A stretch of DNA of 64,000 nucleotides from CAVPCY01 sp963770765 (GTDB lineage Bacteria > Actinomycetota > Coriobacteriia > Anaerosomatales > PHET01). The stretch spans positions 1-64,000 of the forward strand of contig CAVYQS010000004.1 of NCBI GenBank assembly GCA_963770765.1, read 5' to 3'. Shown here piece after piece: positions 9,031-18,567 of this stretch. The number at the start of each line of letters is the position of its first letter. Within the stretch, counting starts at the first letter, position 1. Made by a program: the position numbers and the translations under genes. The notes under the pieces were generated by a model. It had not been told where the DNA came from. It worked only from the letters and a program-made list of their open reading frames with translations, and searched no databases.

Positions 9031-10302
9031 ATGCAAACCCCCGAGAAAGCTGGGCAGCCTCCTGCGGTGCTCTGCCCACTTGACGACCACATGGGCCTCG
9101 ACATCGCTCGCAGTCTGTCCTCGAAGGGCATCCGGGTCTACGGTATAGACACAGACACCGACATTCCGGGTCGCCACTCGAATGCGTGCACCTTCGTGCA
9201 CTGCCCCTACTCGGAGGAGCGCCAAGAACAGCAGTACATCGCGTTTCTCGTGGAGTTCGGCAAGACTCTCGGTACACGTGCCGTACTGTACCCGCTGAGC
9301 GATCGCCACGTTCTGTTGTGCTCACAGTACCGCGATCTCCTGGCACCCTACTACATGTACGTCATGCCCCCACATGAGACCATGATTGAACTGACCACGA
9401 AGGACGGGTTGGACTCGGTGTCCCGTGAGTTCTCCATACCGGCACCACAGACCCACTTCATGTCTGCGGACAGCGACATCCGTGAAGTCGCTCAGGTTGT
9501 TGCATTTCCCGTGATCCTCAAGCCGACCGAGAGTACGTACTGGCACACTCCAGAGATCACTCAGATGCTCCGCAAAGGCCTGTTCGAAGGGCGAGCCAAA
9601 GTCATCGTGTGCCGCACTCCCGAGGGACTCGTGAGCGCATTCGAACGGATCGCCGAGTATGACCCGCGCATGATCGTCCAGGAGGTCATCCCAGGCGAGG
9701 ACAGCCGCCTCGTGTACGCGGCCTTCTATCTTGACCGAACGAGCAAGCCGCTCGGCTATTTCTCGGGCCGCAAGCACCGCGTCATTCCCACCGGCTTCGG
9801 ATCGGCGAGCTTCGTTGAAACCTTCGACGACCCCGTGCTCAAGGAGCTCGTACTCCAAGTCCTCTCGTCCGTCGGATACCAAGGCCTGGGCGGGCTGGAG
9901 TTCAAGCAGGACCCACGTGACGGGCAGTATAAGCTGATAGAGTTCAACACCCGGTTTGGCATGTGGGATGGCCTTGGCGTTCGCTGCGGAGTCGACTTGC
10001 CCTATGTCTCCTACCAAGACGCTATCGGGTTTCCGATCGAAGGCCAGTTCGACTTCAGGGAAGGGATGCTCTGGGTGGACTGGCAGCGTGACTTACGAGC
10101 CTTCATCGATTATCGCCGCCAAGGGCTGCTCACCTGGCAGCAGTGGCGACGCTCACTCAGGTCCCCCAAGATGTATGCGATCTACTCACGAAGCGACTGG
10201 AAGCCGGGTGTCGTGTTCACGTTCGGGCTGATCAAGAAGCTGGGTTCCAGAATCGCGCGGCCGCTGTTGGGGAGCCGAGCACAGCAGGCAGAGCGGGCCT
10301 GA
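9031..10302 (+). CDS. ATP-grasp family carboxylate-amine ligase
   Basis: A 423-residue ATP-grasp enzyme. The N-terminal pre-ATP-grasp Rossmann part has AVLCPLDDHMGLDIARSLSS. The ATP-binding centre contains FPVILKPTES and MIVQEVIPGEDSRL, and the metal/ATP loop ends YKLIEFNTRFGMWDG (E-x-N-x-R). It resembles D-aspartate-ligase-like and carboxylate-amine ligases, which make amide bonds; the exact substrate is unknown. ATG 9031 is preferred because GGAG lies 6 nt upstream; a GTG at 9019 is the alternative. It sits directly before a FemAB-like gene, suggesting that the pair attaches an amino acid to a surface polymer. Confidence 0.8.
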   Translation: MQTPEKAGQPPAVLCPLDDHMGLDIARSLSSKGIRVYGIDTDTDIPGRHSNACTFVHCPYSEERQEQQYIAFLVEFGKTLGTRAVLYPLSDRHVLLCSQYRDLLAPYYMYVMPPHETMIELTTKDGLDSVSREFSIPAPQTHFMSADSDIREVAQVVAFPVILKPTESTYWHTPEITQMLRKGLFEGRAKVIVCRTPEGLVSAFERIAEYDPRMIVQEVIPGEDSRLVYAAFYLDRTSKPLGYFSGRKHRVIPTGFGSASFVETFDDPVLKELVLQVLSSVGYQGLGGLEFKQDPRDGQYKLIEFNTRFGMWDGLGVRCGVDLPYVSYQDAIGFPIEGQFDFREGMLWVDWQRDLRAFIDYRRQGLLTWQQWRRSLRSPKMYAIYSRSDWKPGVVFTFGLIKKLGSRIARPLLGSRAQQAERA

Positions 10303-10412
10303 CCTTAGCCGTCCGCCCTGCCACAAGGGCGATCTCGCTGGCTCGCACAGAGCTCGACCAGCGCAACGGGGGCTGCGACGCGAGACCGCGAGCTCCAGGT
10401 TTCGGGGGCCGA

Positions 10413-11435
10413 ATGAAAGTCGTCCCGCTCGCCATCACTGACTCACGCTGGTGCGATTTCGCGACGTCGCACCCCAGCTCCGAGGTCTTCCATCTCCCCG
10501 CCTGGACGTCGGTCATCGCGGACTGCTACCGGTTCGACTCCTTCGCACTTGCCGCGCTGGACGCTGATGGGGAGATACTCGGAGGCGTTCCGGTCATCGC
10601 GGTGCGTCGGCCTTTTGGTCGACCACGGTGGGTCTCACTGCCGTTCTCTGACGCCTGCCCGATGCTGGTCCGCACAGACGTGCCGATCGTGGATGTCATT
10701 GCGGCCCTAAGGGATCACGCGCTCGCAAGCAGGGCGACGGAGCTCGAGGTTCGCTCCGATCTACCGCCCCTGCGGGGCAGCTATCCGGTCCAAGTCGGCC
10801 ATCACCACAGACTGGAGCTGCCCAAGGACCCTAGCGACCTGCGCCCCAAGAAGAATCATCGCAACGCACGCAACCGGGCGCAGCGGAACGGCATACGAGT
10901 CGTGTGCGGTGCCACTGCACATGATGTGGCCACCTACTACAGACTGCACACGCTCACAAGGCGTCGTCTCGGCGTCCCAGTCCAGCCACGCCGCTTCTTC
11001 GATCTGATCTACGATCGACTGGTGAGACAGGGAAACGGATTCGTCGCCACCGCGCTGCTGGACGGGGACGTTCTAGCCTCGGGCCTATACCTTCTCCACA
11101 ATGGCACGCTCGTGGCCAAGTTCGGTGCCTCAGATCCGTCCCACCAGGATACCGGGGCCGGCTATCTGGTCGACTGGGAGGTCATGCGCACCGCGTGCAC
11201 CGAGGGATATCACACTCTCGATCTTGGCCGCACGGATCTTGACGCCGAGGGTTTGAGGCTCTACAAATCAGGTTGGGGTTGCAGCGAGAGGCCTCTCGTC
11301 TACAACCACATCTCGAGTCGGCCGCATACAGCAGACCGACCCCGCGTCGGGCAGCTTTCTCGGCGCATCATTCGGAAATCCCCCCTTTTGGTGTGCCGCG
11401 CACTCGGCGAGGTTCTGTATCGCTGGACGGCCTGA
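10413..11435 (+). CDS. FemAB-like GNAT-fold aminoacyl/acyl transferase
   Basis: A 340-residue protein of the FemAB/GNAT (BioF2-like) type: N-terminal half with FHLPAWTSVIADCYRFDS, basic hinge KKNHRNARNRAQRNG, then a second GNAT half with ATALLDGDVLASGLYLLHNG, GAGYLVDWEVMRTA and LDLGRTDLDAEGLRLYKSGWG. Family members transfer amino acids or acyl groups to lipid II or exopolysaccharide, and relatives are common in exopolysaccharide clusters with asparagine synthase and deacetylase genes, as in this window. ATG 10413 is taken as start; upstream in-frame sequence overlaps the ATP-grasp gene and is low-complexity. Confidence 0.8.
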   Translation: MKVVPLAITDSRWCDFATSHPSSEVFHLPAWTSVIADCYRFDSFALAALDADGEILGGVPVIAVRRPFGRPRWVSLPFSDACPMLVRTDVPIVDVIAALRDHALASRATELEVRSDLPPLRGSYPVQVGHHHRLELPKDPSDLRPKKNHRNARNRAQRNGIRVVCGATAHDVATYYRLHTLTRRRLGVPVQPRRFFDLIYDRLVRQGNGFVATALLDGDVLASGLYLLHNGTLVAKFGASDPSHQDTGAGYLVDWEVMRTACTEGYHTLDLGRTDLDAEGLRLYKSGWGCSERPLVYNHISSRPHTADRPRVGQLSRRIIRKSPLLVCRALGEVLYRWTA

Positions 11436-11587
11436 GAAGCACCTCGAGACTGCGAGATCCGAAATCGGCGGCCCCGTGTGCCACGAGATCTTGAACGAAC
11501 CCTCGTCGAGTCGGCGGCGTGGCCACATCCGGGCGACGTCTCAATCGGGGGATCCGCGGCGGGCAGCGCGCACGCGAGCTGAGATCG

Positions 11588-12823
11588 TCACTCCGCTGAT
11601 TCGGCGGCAACGGTCCTGCGGAGGGTCGTGGCGATACACGAAGCATAGCCGACACTGACCTTCTCCCACGCGATTGGCTCGCAGATGGCCTGCGCCTCGG
11701 CCGCGCGGTCGCGGGCTTCGAGCGGGTGCTCGTGTACCCACACCAGGCCGTCGGCGAGGCTCTCGGCGGTCGGGTCACGGAAGACCAATGAGCGCTCACC
11801 GAATCTCCGCTCAAGAATTCTGGTTCGGGTGGCAACCACCGGAACACCCAGCTGAACGAACTCGAAGAGCTTGGTCGGATAGGCCATGTCGATATGGACG
11901 TCGGGCCGGTTCGGCACGATCCCCACGTCGGCCTCGATGATCTTGGGCGCTAGCTTCGTGTGGTTGAGGTGCCCCCGGAACTCGACGGTGTCACTCAGGC
12001 CCAAGTCATTCGCCAGACGCCGAAGCGCCACCTCACACTCGCCGAACCCGTAGACCACGAAGCGCAAGCCGGGGATTCGCTCGCGTGCGAGGGCGCATGC
12101 GCCGATTGCGAGATCGACACCGTAGCGGTCGACCATCGTTCCATGCCAGAAGACCGTGAAGTCTCCATTTGCACGGGGGGGCTTCGCAGCGGACGGAGGG
12201 AAGAAGACAGGATCAGCGGTATTCAGAACGACAGTGATCTTGTCGCTCGGGACTCCGCGCTCGATGAGACGCTCGCGAAATGCCTCGCTCGCCGTAACCA
12301 CATGATCTGCCAGGCCGGTGGCGAGCCTCTCGGTCGTTCTCAGAAGACGAACGACGATCCCGTCGCTGGGCAGCTCGTACTTGGACATGTACAGCTCGGG
12401 CATCAGGTCATGGATGTCGAGTACGAGCCGGGCGCCCATCAGCTTGGCTGGTAAGGCACTGAACGCAAGAGCATCCGGGAGCGTATGCACCTGAACCAGC
12501 GCATAGCGATGCCTCATGTGCAGGGCTGTGAGTCGCAGCGTGAATGCGACCGCAGATGATGCGTAGTCGATGACATAGGAGGCTCGGCCATCCGATCGTG
12601 AGCGTCCGATAGGGACGCGGATCACCCTGACGCCTTCGATGATCTCCTCAGGGTCTTCCGCCGGATGCTGCTTCAGGCAGACTACGTCGACGTCGTATCC
12701 GGCTGCCGTCAGCGCCTCGGCCTCGCGCTTCACCCTCTCGTCCATGGGGTATGCGCCGTGGAGTAGCATCGCCACACGCTGCCGATCGCGCTCGCCCGTT
12801 TCACTCTCCGCACTCACCCGCAT
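11588..12823 (-). CDS. Glycosyltransferase family 4-like
   Basis: A GT-B fold retaining glycosyltransferase of 411 residues. The N-terminal acceptor domain opens RVAMLLHGAYPMDERVKREA and contains LVQVHTLPDALAFSALPAKL; the C-terminal donor domain has VFWHGTMVDRYGVDLAIGA, FRGHLNHTKLAPKI and PTKLFEFVQLGVPVVATR. The start at 12823 is preferred because AAGGGG precedes it by 6 nt; 12871 is possible. Last gene of the large minus-strand polysaccharide operon; sugar specificity unknown. Confidence 0.85.
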   Translation of the reverse strand: MRVSAESETGERDRQRVAMLLHGAYPMDERVKREAEALTAAGYDVDVVCLKQHPAEDPEEIIEGVRVIRVPIGRSRSDGRASYVIDYASSAVAFTLRLTALHMRHRYALVQVHTLPDALAFSALPAKLMGARLVLDIHDLMPELYMSKYELPSDGIVVRLLRTTERLATGLADHVVTASEAFRERLIERGVPSDKITVVLNTADPVFFPPSAAKPPRANGDFTVFWHGTMVDRYGVDLAIGACALARERIPGLRFVVYGFGECEVALRRLANDLGLSDTVEFRGHLNHTKLAPKIIEADVGIVPNRPDVHIDMAYPTKLFEFVQLGVPVVATRTRILERRFGERSLVFRDPTAESLADGLVWVHEHPLEARDRAAEAQAICEPIAWEKVSVGYASCIATTLRRTVAAESAE

Positions 12824-12952
12824 GCCGTTCCCCTTCGCATCGCCGCCAGCCGCAGTCGCGAACCGGTTCATCGGTTGTCGTCCGAATCACGATGGACTCC
12901 GACTCAAGACTCTTCGCCGAGATTCTACAGCCAGCCCATTTGTCGGGCTCAG

Positions 12953-14173
12953 TCACGCTGGGGCAGGTCGCGGCATTGCGGCCTCGACAATCGAGAGCAT
13001 CTCATCGACACGACTTGACCACGAGTGCCTCGAAGCATACTCCCGGCGCGCCCCAGACAGCCCGTCATCGCCCCGCGCGGCGATCTCCGCCGCCGACACG
13101 GCGAATGCGCCGGCACTCGGCGCGGTGACAATCAGGTCAGCCGCATCCTCGAATCCAGCCAGCCCAGTGACGACCACGGGACGTCCCGCAGCTAGGTACT
13201 CGTATATCTTCAGTGGGTTCATCGAGCGCGTCAGGGCATCAGCCACATGGGGCATTATGCACACGTCAAAGGACTTGAGGTACGCGGGAATCAGGGCGTG
13301 ATCGCGGCGTCCAAGGAAGTGCACGTTGTTGAGCTTCCGCAAGGGTTCAAAATGCCCTGGCGTGACCTCGGGACCGACGAGGACGACCGAGGCGCCGGGG
13401 TTCTGGAGCGCCAAGAGCCGTATCGCATCAACGTCGAGACGCTGCTGCATCACCCCTACATACCCGAAGACAGGTCTCGGCAGGCGCGCGATGTCACTCG
13501 GCGGGAGAGTGCCGGTATCGAAGAGCCGCAGGTCCACTCCGTTGGGCTGCCAATAGACGCGGTCGCGGCTCTTGCCGAAATCGCCAGCCAGGGCCTCAGA
13601 CACCGCGAAGATGATGTCGGCCTTGGACCGCGCCACCTCGTAGCCCCCGCGAACGGCGCGACGTATGTACTTGAGCTGCGGATGGGCAGACCAGTCGTCG
13701 TCCGCATCGAAGACACGCAGGCACTCGCCCGACTGACCCATGTGCTTCGCCATCAGCGGGTCGGCCACCCACAGAACATGATCACTCATCCCGAGCACAT
13801 CGGCAGCACGTTTCAGCCGACGCCTGAGGGTACTGTCGTGCAACAACCCGTTCGTTCGATAGAACGGCTCGAACCACTCCTCGCGTGGCATGACCCGCGT
13901 GTGATCGAGGACGAACACCCCTGGTGCCGCTTCCCGGAGCCCCCTGACCCCGCGTACGCCCGAGTCCGGTGCGGGCTTAGACTGATCCCGTTTCACACGA
14001 CGGACCGCTCGCATCGCGATGCTCGAGGAAGCGCTCACGACAAGCAGGCAGCGCACACGATCGTTCCGGGCAAGCTCGCGAGCGTATGCACCGCTCCGTG
14101 TGCAGAAGCCCTGCGCAGCCCACTGATGCCAGTCGTTGAAACCGAACATGATGATATCGATCGGTCGGTTCAT
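12953..14173 (-). CDS. Glycosyltransferase (GT-B, family 1/4-like)
   Basis: A 406-residue glycosyltransferase. It opens DIIMFGFNDWHQWAAQGFCT, with the middle section VFDADDDWSAHP and DIIFAVSEALAGDF, then YWQPNGVDLRLFD, PVFGYVGVMQQRLDVDAI and the donor-binding MNPLKIYEYLAAGRPVVVTG. The start at 14173 follows the stop of the deacetylase gene by about 20 bp; longer upstream reading is Arg-rich shadow sequence. Part of the same operon, specificity unknown. Confidence 0.85.
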   Translation of the reverse strand: MNRPIDIIMFGFNDWHQWAAQGFCTRSGAYARELARNDRVRCLLVVSASSSIAMRAVRRVKRDQSKPAPDSGVRGVRGLREAAPGVFVLDHTRVMPREEWFEPFYRTNGLLHDSTLRRRLKRAADVLGMSDHVLWVADPLMAKHMGQSGECLRVFDADDDWSAHPQLKYIRRAVRGGYEVARSKADIIFAVSEALAGDFGKSRDRVYWQPNGVDLRLFDTGTLPPSDIARLPRPVFGYVGVMQQRLDVDAIRLLALQNPGASVVLVGPEVTPGHFEPLRKLNNVHFLGRRDHALIPAYLKSFDVCIMPHVADALTRSMNPLKIYEYLAAGRPVVVTGLAGFEDAADLIVTAPSAGAFAVSAAEIAARGDDGLSGARREYASRHSWSSRVDEMLSIVEAAMPRPAPA

Positions 14174-14195
14174 CACCGCCACCCCATCCTCACGG

Positions 14196-15635
14196 TCACG
14201 CCGTCGATACCGTCGTTGCAGTCTCAAGCACGAGCTCCCCGCCGCGCAGGCTGGCCCAGCCGAGACACGCATCGTGTGGACGAGGACCGACAAGAGCCGT
14301 CCCATCGGCAGTGACGCCCGTTCGAGTGCGATCACGCCACCAGCACGCCACCTCACGCGGAAGCGCTCGCCACAGGGTCTCATCCGCCGACAGCGCGCTC
14401 AGCATCTCCCGGTAGATCGGTAGTACTCGCTCGCTGCCGGCATATCCGTCCGCAGTATCAGGGTGCGTGAGCATGCACACGAGTCCGTGGCGAGCAATGA
14501 GCGCCTCGGCCTTCGCTTTCCAGACGGAAGCGTCGCGTTGCCTGAGAAGCCGAAACTGCGTGTGGTCCTGAGGCATCGTGATGGGAAGCTCGACCATGCC
14601 ACCGATCATGAACGGGAACAGGCTGAGACATCCTCCGAACTGGGGCTCGAAGGGATCGGTGTCCGGGCAAGATGAGTCATAGTCGAAGTGAAGCTCTTGG
14701 AACCAGTCGAGATTTCGGTACGTTGATGGAGAGCGGAACCCCGCAGCGCCCCATGCCTCCGCAACCGCGTTGATCCGGACGGCACGATCAAGAAAGAGGC
14801 CGCGGTCGGCAACAAGCGAGCCCTGGTGGTCCCAGCCGTGAACGCCTACCTCAAAGCCCGCTGACTCGATGTCACGACGAAGGGACGGCGGAATCTCATA
14901 CTTGTTCGGGACGAGATTGAATGAGGACTTCAGGCCGAACTCACTCTCGACTTCGATGAAGTGGCCAACCATCTCGCGTCCCTCGCTACCCTCCACGTCA
15001 TGCGAGAGAGCACATGCGGCGTTCCTTCCATGCGGCCAGAACCACACAAAGGGCAACGCAGCCGTATCGGCAACTCGCAGCAGCAGGATGAGCGTGAGGC
15101 GATGCAGATCGTCCAAGCTCGTCTCGATCGGCCACCGAGGAAACGACAGGGCCCGCATCTGCCGCTTGGCGACAAACGAGCGTGCGGCCATAAGCACCGA
15201 TCGGGGCATCACGCGCTTTACCGCATAGTAGGCCGCAAGAGCTTGCTGCCGGCCGGAGCCAATCGGCGGGACGTAGAGCTCGCGCTCGAAGGCATGCGCA
15301 GCCTCCGTGACGGAGAAGGGCATATAGATGACGTGTCTATCGGGATCCTCGAGAACATATGAGATGGTCGAACCGTCTTCCGAACTGATGCGCGCGATCA
15401 CATCAAGTGAGGGGTGGGGCTCGGGCATGGGCTTGACGCAGGCGTAGAGGTAACCACCGCCATCAACGCAGCACAGCCGCGGGCCATCCGAACAACGAAG
15501 GTAGACGAGCGCGTTGGACAAGCTACTGTCGCAGTCATCCCGCTCAGTGACGACTATGGGTGGGGCGGAATCCTCCATGCCTAAGCGCCAGAACTCGAAG
15601 GCCGCGTCGAATGCCGTCGTCTCCCTGCGAATCAC
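14196..15635 (-). CDS. Polysaccharide deacetylase (NodB-like) family protein
   Basis: A 479-residue protein with a roughly 200-residue N-terminal region of unknown fold and a C-terminal carbohydrate esterase 4-type domain. Catalytic-type motifs: ACALSHDVEGSEGR (Asp-containing motif 1), FEVGVHGWDHQGSL (the H-x3-H metal motif region), RSPSTYRNLDWFQEL and CMLTHPDTADG near the end. It probably removes acyl groups from a surface polysaccharide during assembly or export. The start overlaps the asnB stop by 4 bp, so the two are translationally coupled. Confidence 0.82.
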   Translation of the reverse strand: MIRRETTAFDAAFEFWRLGMEDSAPPIVVTERDDCDSSLSNALVYLRCSDGPRLCCVDGGGYLYACVKPMPEPHPSLDVIARISSEDGSTISYVLEDPDRHVIYMPFSVTEAAHAFERELYVPPIGSGRQQALAAYYAVKRVMPRSVLMAARSFVAKRQMRALSFPRWPIETSLDDLHRLTLILLLRVADTAALPFVWFWPHGRNAACALSHDVEGSEGREMVGHFIEVESEFGLKSSFNLVPNKYEIPPSLRRDIESAGFEVGVHGWDHQGSLVADRGLFLDRAVRINAVAEAWGAAGFRSPSTYRNLDWFQELHFDYDSSCPDTDPFEPQFGGCLSLFPFMIGGMVELPITMPQDHTQFRLLRQRDASVWKAKAEALIARHGLVCMLTHPDTADGYAGSERVLPIYREMLSALSADETLWRALPREVACWWRDRTRTGVTADGTALVGPRPHDACLGWASLRGGELVLETATTVSTA

Positions 15636-17566
15636 GATCGAGGCCCTGCGATCCGATACGGTGTCTCAGGGCCCATCTTGAGCGAACCCGTAACGAACAT
15701 CCTCAGGCACAGCTCCAGCATCCAGATGTTCATGAGCTGCCGTCCGTAGTCCTCTCGTCCCTCCATATGGTCCGACACGAGCGCCCGCAGCGCATCTCGA
15801 TTGAGGTAGTCAAGGCACGCTGCGTCCTCAGCGAGGAGGAGCTCTTCGATGGTGGAGCGCATCTCCACCCTCATCCAGCGATTCACAAGAAGACCGAAGA
15901 ATCCCTTCTTGGCCTGGTGCAGTGTCTGCCTCGGCAGAATCGCACGGCAGCCGCGACGCAGCATGTACTTTGTGGTGAAGCCGCGGAGCTTGAGTTGATT
16001 GGGCATGCGGGTGCATAGCTCGACGAACGGATAGTCGAGCAGCGGGACACGAACCTCAAGAGAGCTCGCCATCGACATCTTGTCGAAGTGCACGAGAAGG
16101 TCGTCGGGGAGCGCCATCTTGCTATCAAGCATCAGCAGCTTCGACATCTCGTCGTCACTCTCGAAGCCAGCCACGTGGGCTTCGAGCGTCGAACGCATCA
16201 GCTCATCTGTGTGTAGCTCGCCAAGATCCCTGCGGACCAGGTCGTTCCGAAGCGCCGCGCCGTTCAACGAGATGCTCTGCATGTACCAGTCCAGGAAGTC
16301 CGCGTTGCCAAGCGTGCGACCGGCCTTCTTGAGCAAGCCGGAACGGGGAAGGGCTTCGGTCAGCGGCCGAACGACGTTGTCGAACACGCCCCCGGGCATA
16401 CGACTCGCCCATCGTGCGTACCTGTGGGCCCAGTATCGAGGGTACCCAGCGAGGAGTTCGTCGCCGCCCTGTCCGGCCAGCGCCACCGTGACATGTTGCC
16501 GCGCGAGTCGGCACACTCGGTAGAACCCAAGCGCAGAGAGATCAGAGATCGGTTCGTCCATGTGCCATGTCACACGTGCGAGGAATTCCAACCCGTCATC
16601 AAGATCGGTGGTCATGCTGTGATGATCCGTCCCGACGCTCCGTGCAACCAGACGAGCGGCCTCGACCTCGCTTGACTTGGAATCGTTCTCGAAACCAATA
16701 TGGAATGTGCTTACCGGGCTATCAAGAGCCTCGGCGGTCAGGGCAGTGATTGCCGCCGAGTCGAGACCGCCAGAAAGCATCACGCCCAACGGCACGTCGC
16801 TCACCAGTTCGGTCGCCACTGAGTCACGCACCTGCTCCATGAACTCGCTCTCCCAAGCTGCGGCATCCCCGTTGTAGGGCTCGGGTCCAGCAGGGAACTC
16901 CCAGTATCGGATGGTTCGGATGTGTCCGTCCTGCCACCGCAGGACGTGCGCCGGTGGCAGCTTGTAGATGCCTTGGTACTGCGTCCACGGTGATGGAACG
17001 TACCCGAGGGTCAGCAGAAGACCAAGGGCCTCCGTGTCTATCGCAGCCGCGACTCGGCCCGACTCGAACAAGACCTTGATCTCTGAACCGAAGACCAGCG
17101 TTCCATCGCGGAACGAGTAGTAGAGAGGCTTGACACCGATGCGATCCCTGCCCAGAAGCAGCGTACGTGTCGTTTCGCAGTAGACGGCAAAACCGAAGAT
17201 TCCTCGCAGGTGGCTTGCCATATCCTGGCCATACTCCTCGTACAGGTGCACCAGGACCTCTGTGTCAGTTGCGGCACGGAAGAGGTGGCCTTTCGCCTCC
17301 AGATCGCGACGCAACTCCCGGAAGTTGTAGATCTCACCATTGAGCACCGCCCAGGTCGACTGATCCTCACTGCGAACCGGCTGGTGCCCCCCCGCAACAT
17401 CGATGATGGCAAGTCGACGCGCGGCAAGTCCGACCGAGGAGGACACGTAGAAGCCCTCATCGTCTGGGCCCCGGTGAATCATGATATCCGCCATACGCTT
17501 GAGGGTCCGACGCGCCTCCTCCTGCACCAGAGGCGCTCGCTGAGCGATACCTGCTATGCCGCACAC
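15632..17566 (-). CDS. asnB: Asparagine synthase (glutamine-hydrolysing) family amidotransferase
   Basis: A 644-residue class II glutamine amidotransferase plus synthetase. The start MCGIAGIAQ gives the catalytic N-terminal Cys2. GATase motifs include RLAIIDVAGGHQPV and VLNGEIYNFRELR. The synthetase part has the PP-loop GVMLSGGLDSAAITALT and later ALAGQGGDELLAGYPRYWAH, then SLEVRVPLLDYPFVELC. Such AsnB homologues inside polysaccharide operons often amidate a uronic acid or aminoacyl group rather than make free asparagine; that is inference from context. Confidence 0.9.
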   Translation of the reverse strand: MCGIAGIAQRAPLVQEEARRTLKRMADIMIHRGPDDEGFYVSSSVGLAARRLAIIDVAGGHQPVRSEDQSTWAVLNGEIYNFRELRRDLEAKGHLFRAATDTEVLVHLYEEYGQDMASHLRGIFGFAVYCETTRTLLLGRDRIGVKPLYYSFRDGTLVFGSEIKVLFESGRVAAAIDTEALGLLLTLGYVPSPWTQYQGIYKLPPAHVLRWQDGHIRTIRYWEFPAGPEPYNGDAAAWESEFMEQVRDSVATELVSDVPLGVMLSGGLDSAAITALTAEALDSPVSTFHIGFENDSKSSEVEAARLVARSVGTDHHSMTTDLDDGLEFLARVTWHMDEPISDLSALGFYRVCRLARQHVTVALAGQGGDELLAGYPRYWAHRYARWASRMPGGVFDNVVRPLTEALPRSGLLKKAGRTLGNADFLDWYMQSISLNGAALRNDLVRRDLGELHTDELMRSTLEAHVAGFESDDEMSKLLMLDSKMALPDDLLVHFDKMSMASSLEVRVPLLDYPFVELCTRMPNQLKLRGFTTKYMLRRGCRAILPRQTLHQAKKGFFGLLVNRWMRVEMRSTIEELLLAEDAACLDYLNRDALRALVSDHMEGREDYGRQLMNIWMLELCLRMFVTGSLKMGPETPYRIAGPRS

Positions 17567-18567
17567 TAGGAATCCCCCTCTTGCGCGTCACCGCGACCGA
17601 AGATCATGCGAATCCTTCGCATCTGCCGCTCCCGCACCAGGCGACGAGTCGTCTCATCGGCACGAATGACGCCGGGGCGAAAGACCGAAGTGGCATACCC
17701 GAGCGTGAGCGCTACTCCACCGACCACATACGGGTAGTCCTTCGCCTTGAAGACACCGCGTGCCAGCGCGAAGAGGGGGTGGTACCCCATCACGTAGCTG
17801 ACAACGCCTTGCTCGAACTGACCACGTAGGATGTGGGAGCGCGCACCTTCTGTTCGGTGGTGGACGATGATCAGATCGTGGAAGCACCTCGTCGTCCACC
17901 CTGCCTCCTCGGCGTACAGGTGATCGACACTGTCCCAACTGAGGGCCAGCTCGTCCACGCGTTCAGAGCTGCCGTTGTCTCCGCGACTGCCGTGAATCAA
18001 GCTCGGCGCGGCAGCATCAACGATCTCACTGAGGCACTTGGCGCGATACGCTCTCAATGCGCCAACCGCGTATCCTTCCGGGAGCGTGTGGATGCGCCAG
18101 CCCTGTCCCGCGGGCTCTGTGTAGGTGCCGCTCGCAATACCGAGTCTGCTGTCCTCTTCAAAGTGGGCTAGCAGCCGTTCGATGTGGTCCGCCTCACAGG
18201 TGACGTCGCCGTCCATCTTGATGACGTAACCGACCTCTTCATCGAGCTGTTCGAAACCCGTGAGAAACGCCCTCATGATTCTGCTGCAGCGATTCGAACC
18301 ACCAAGCTCCCCGAGCGAAAGCACGCGAATCCAGTCGAAGTGCCGAGCGTAGTCTTCGACAATGCGCAGGGTCCCATCAGTCGATCCGTCGTCTACGATC
18401 AACCAGGTCCTTGGCGTGATCGTCTGCGAGATGAGTGCTTCAGCGGTCTGAGCGATGAACTCCTCCTCATTGCGGACGGTGGATATGACCGCATACTGAG
18501 CTGCGGCGTGATCGGCTGCACCACCCGATACCTGAACCTCGACCCCGCGAGTCAGGGGGCGCATCAT
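17566..18567 (-). CDS. Glycosyltransferase family 2
   Basis: A GT-A fold glycosyltransferase of about 333 residues: AVISTVRNEEEFIAQTAEAL, then TWLIVDDGSTDGTLRIVED, VGYVIKMDGDVTCEADHIE (metal-binding region) and LYAEEAGWTTRCFHDLIIVH. The start at 18567 (or the adjacent ATG at 18564) overlaps the upstream stop codon. The C-terminus has a hydrophobic stretch, YPYVVGGVALTLGYATSVF, that may touch the membrane. Operon member. Confidence 0.85.
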   Translation of the reverse strand: MMRPLTRGVEVQVSGGAADHAAAQYAVISTVRNEEEFIAQTAEALISQTITPRTWLIVDDGSTDGTLRIVEDYARHFDWIRVLSLGELGGSNRCSRIMRAFLTGFEQLDEEVGYVIKMDGDVTCEADHIERLLAHFEEDSRLGIASGTYTEPAGQGWRIHTLPEGYAVGALRAYRAKCLSEIVDAAAPSLIHGSRGDNGSSERVDELALSWDSVDHLYAEEAGWTTRCFHDLIIVHHRTEGARSHILRGQFEQGVVSYVMGYHPLFALARGVFKAKDYPYVVGGVALTLGYATSVFRPGVIRADETTRRLVRERQMRRIRMIFGRGDAQEGDS

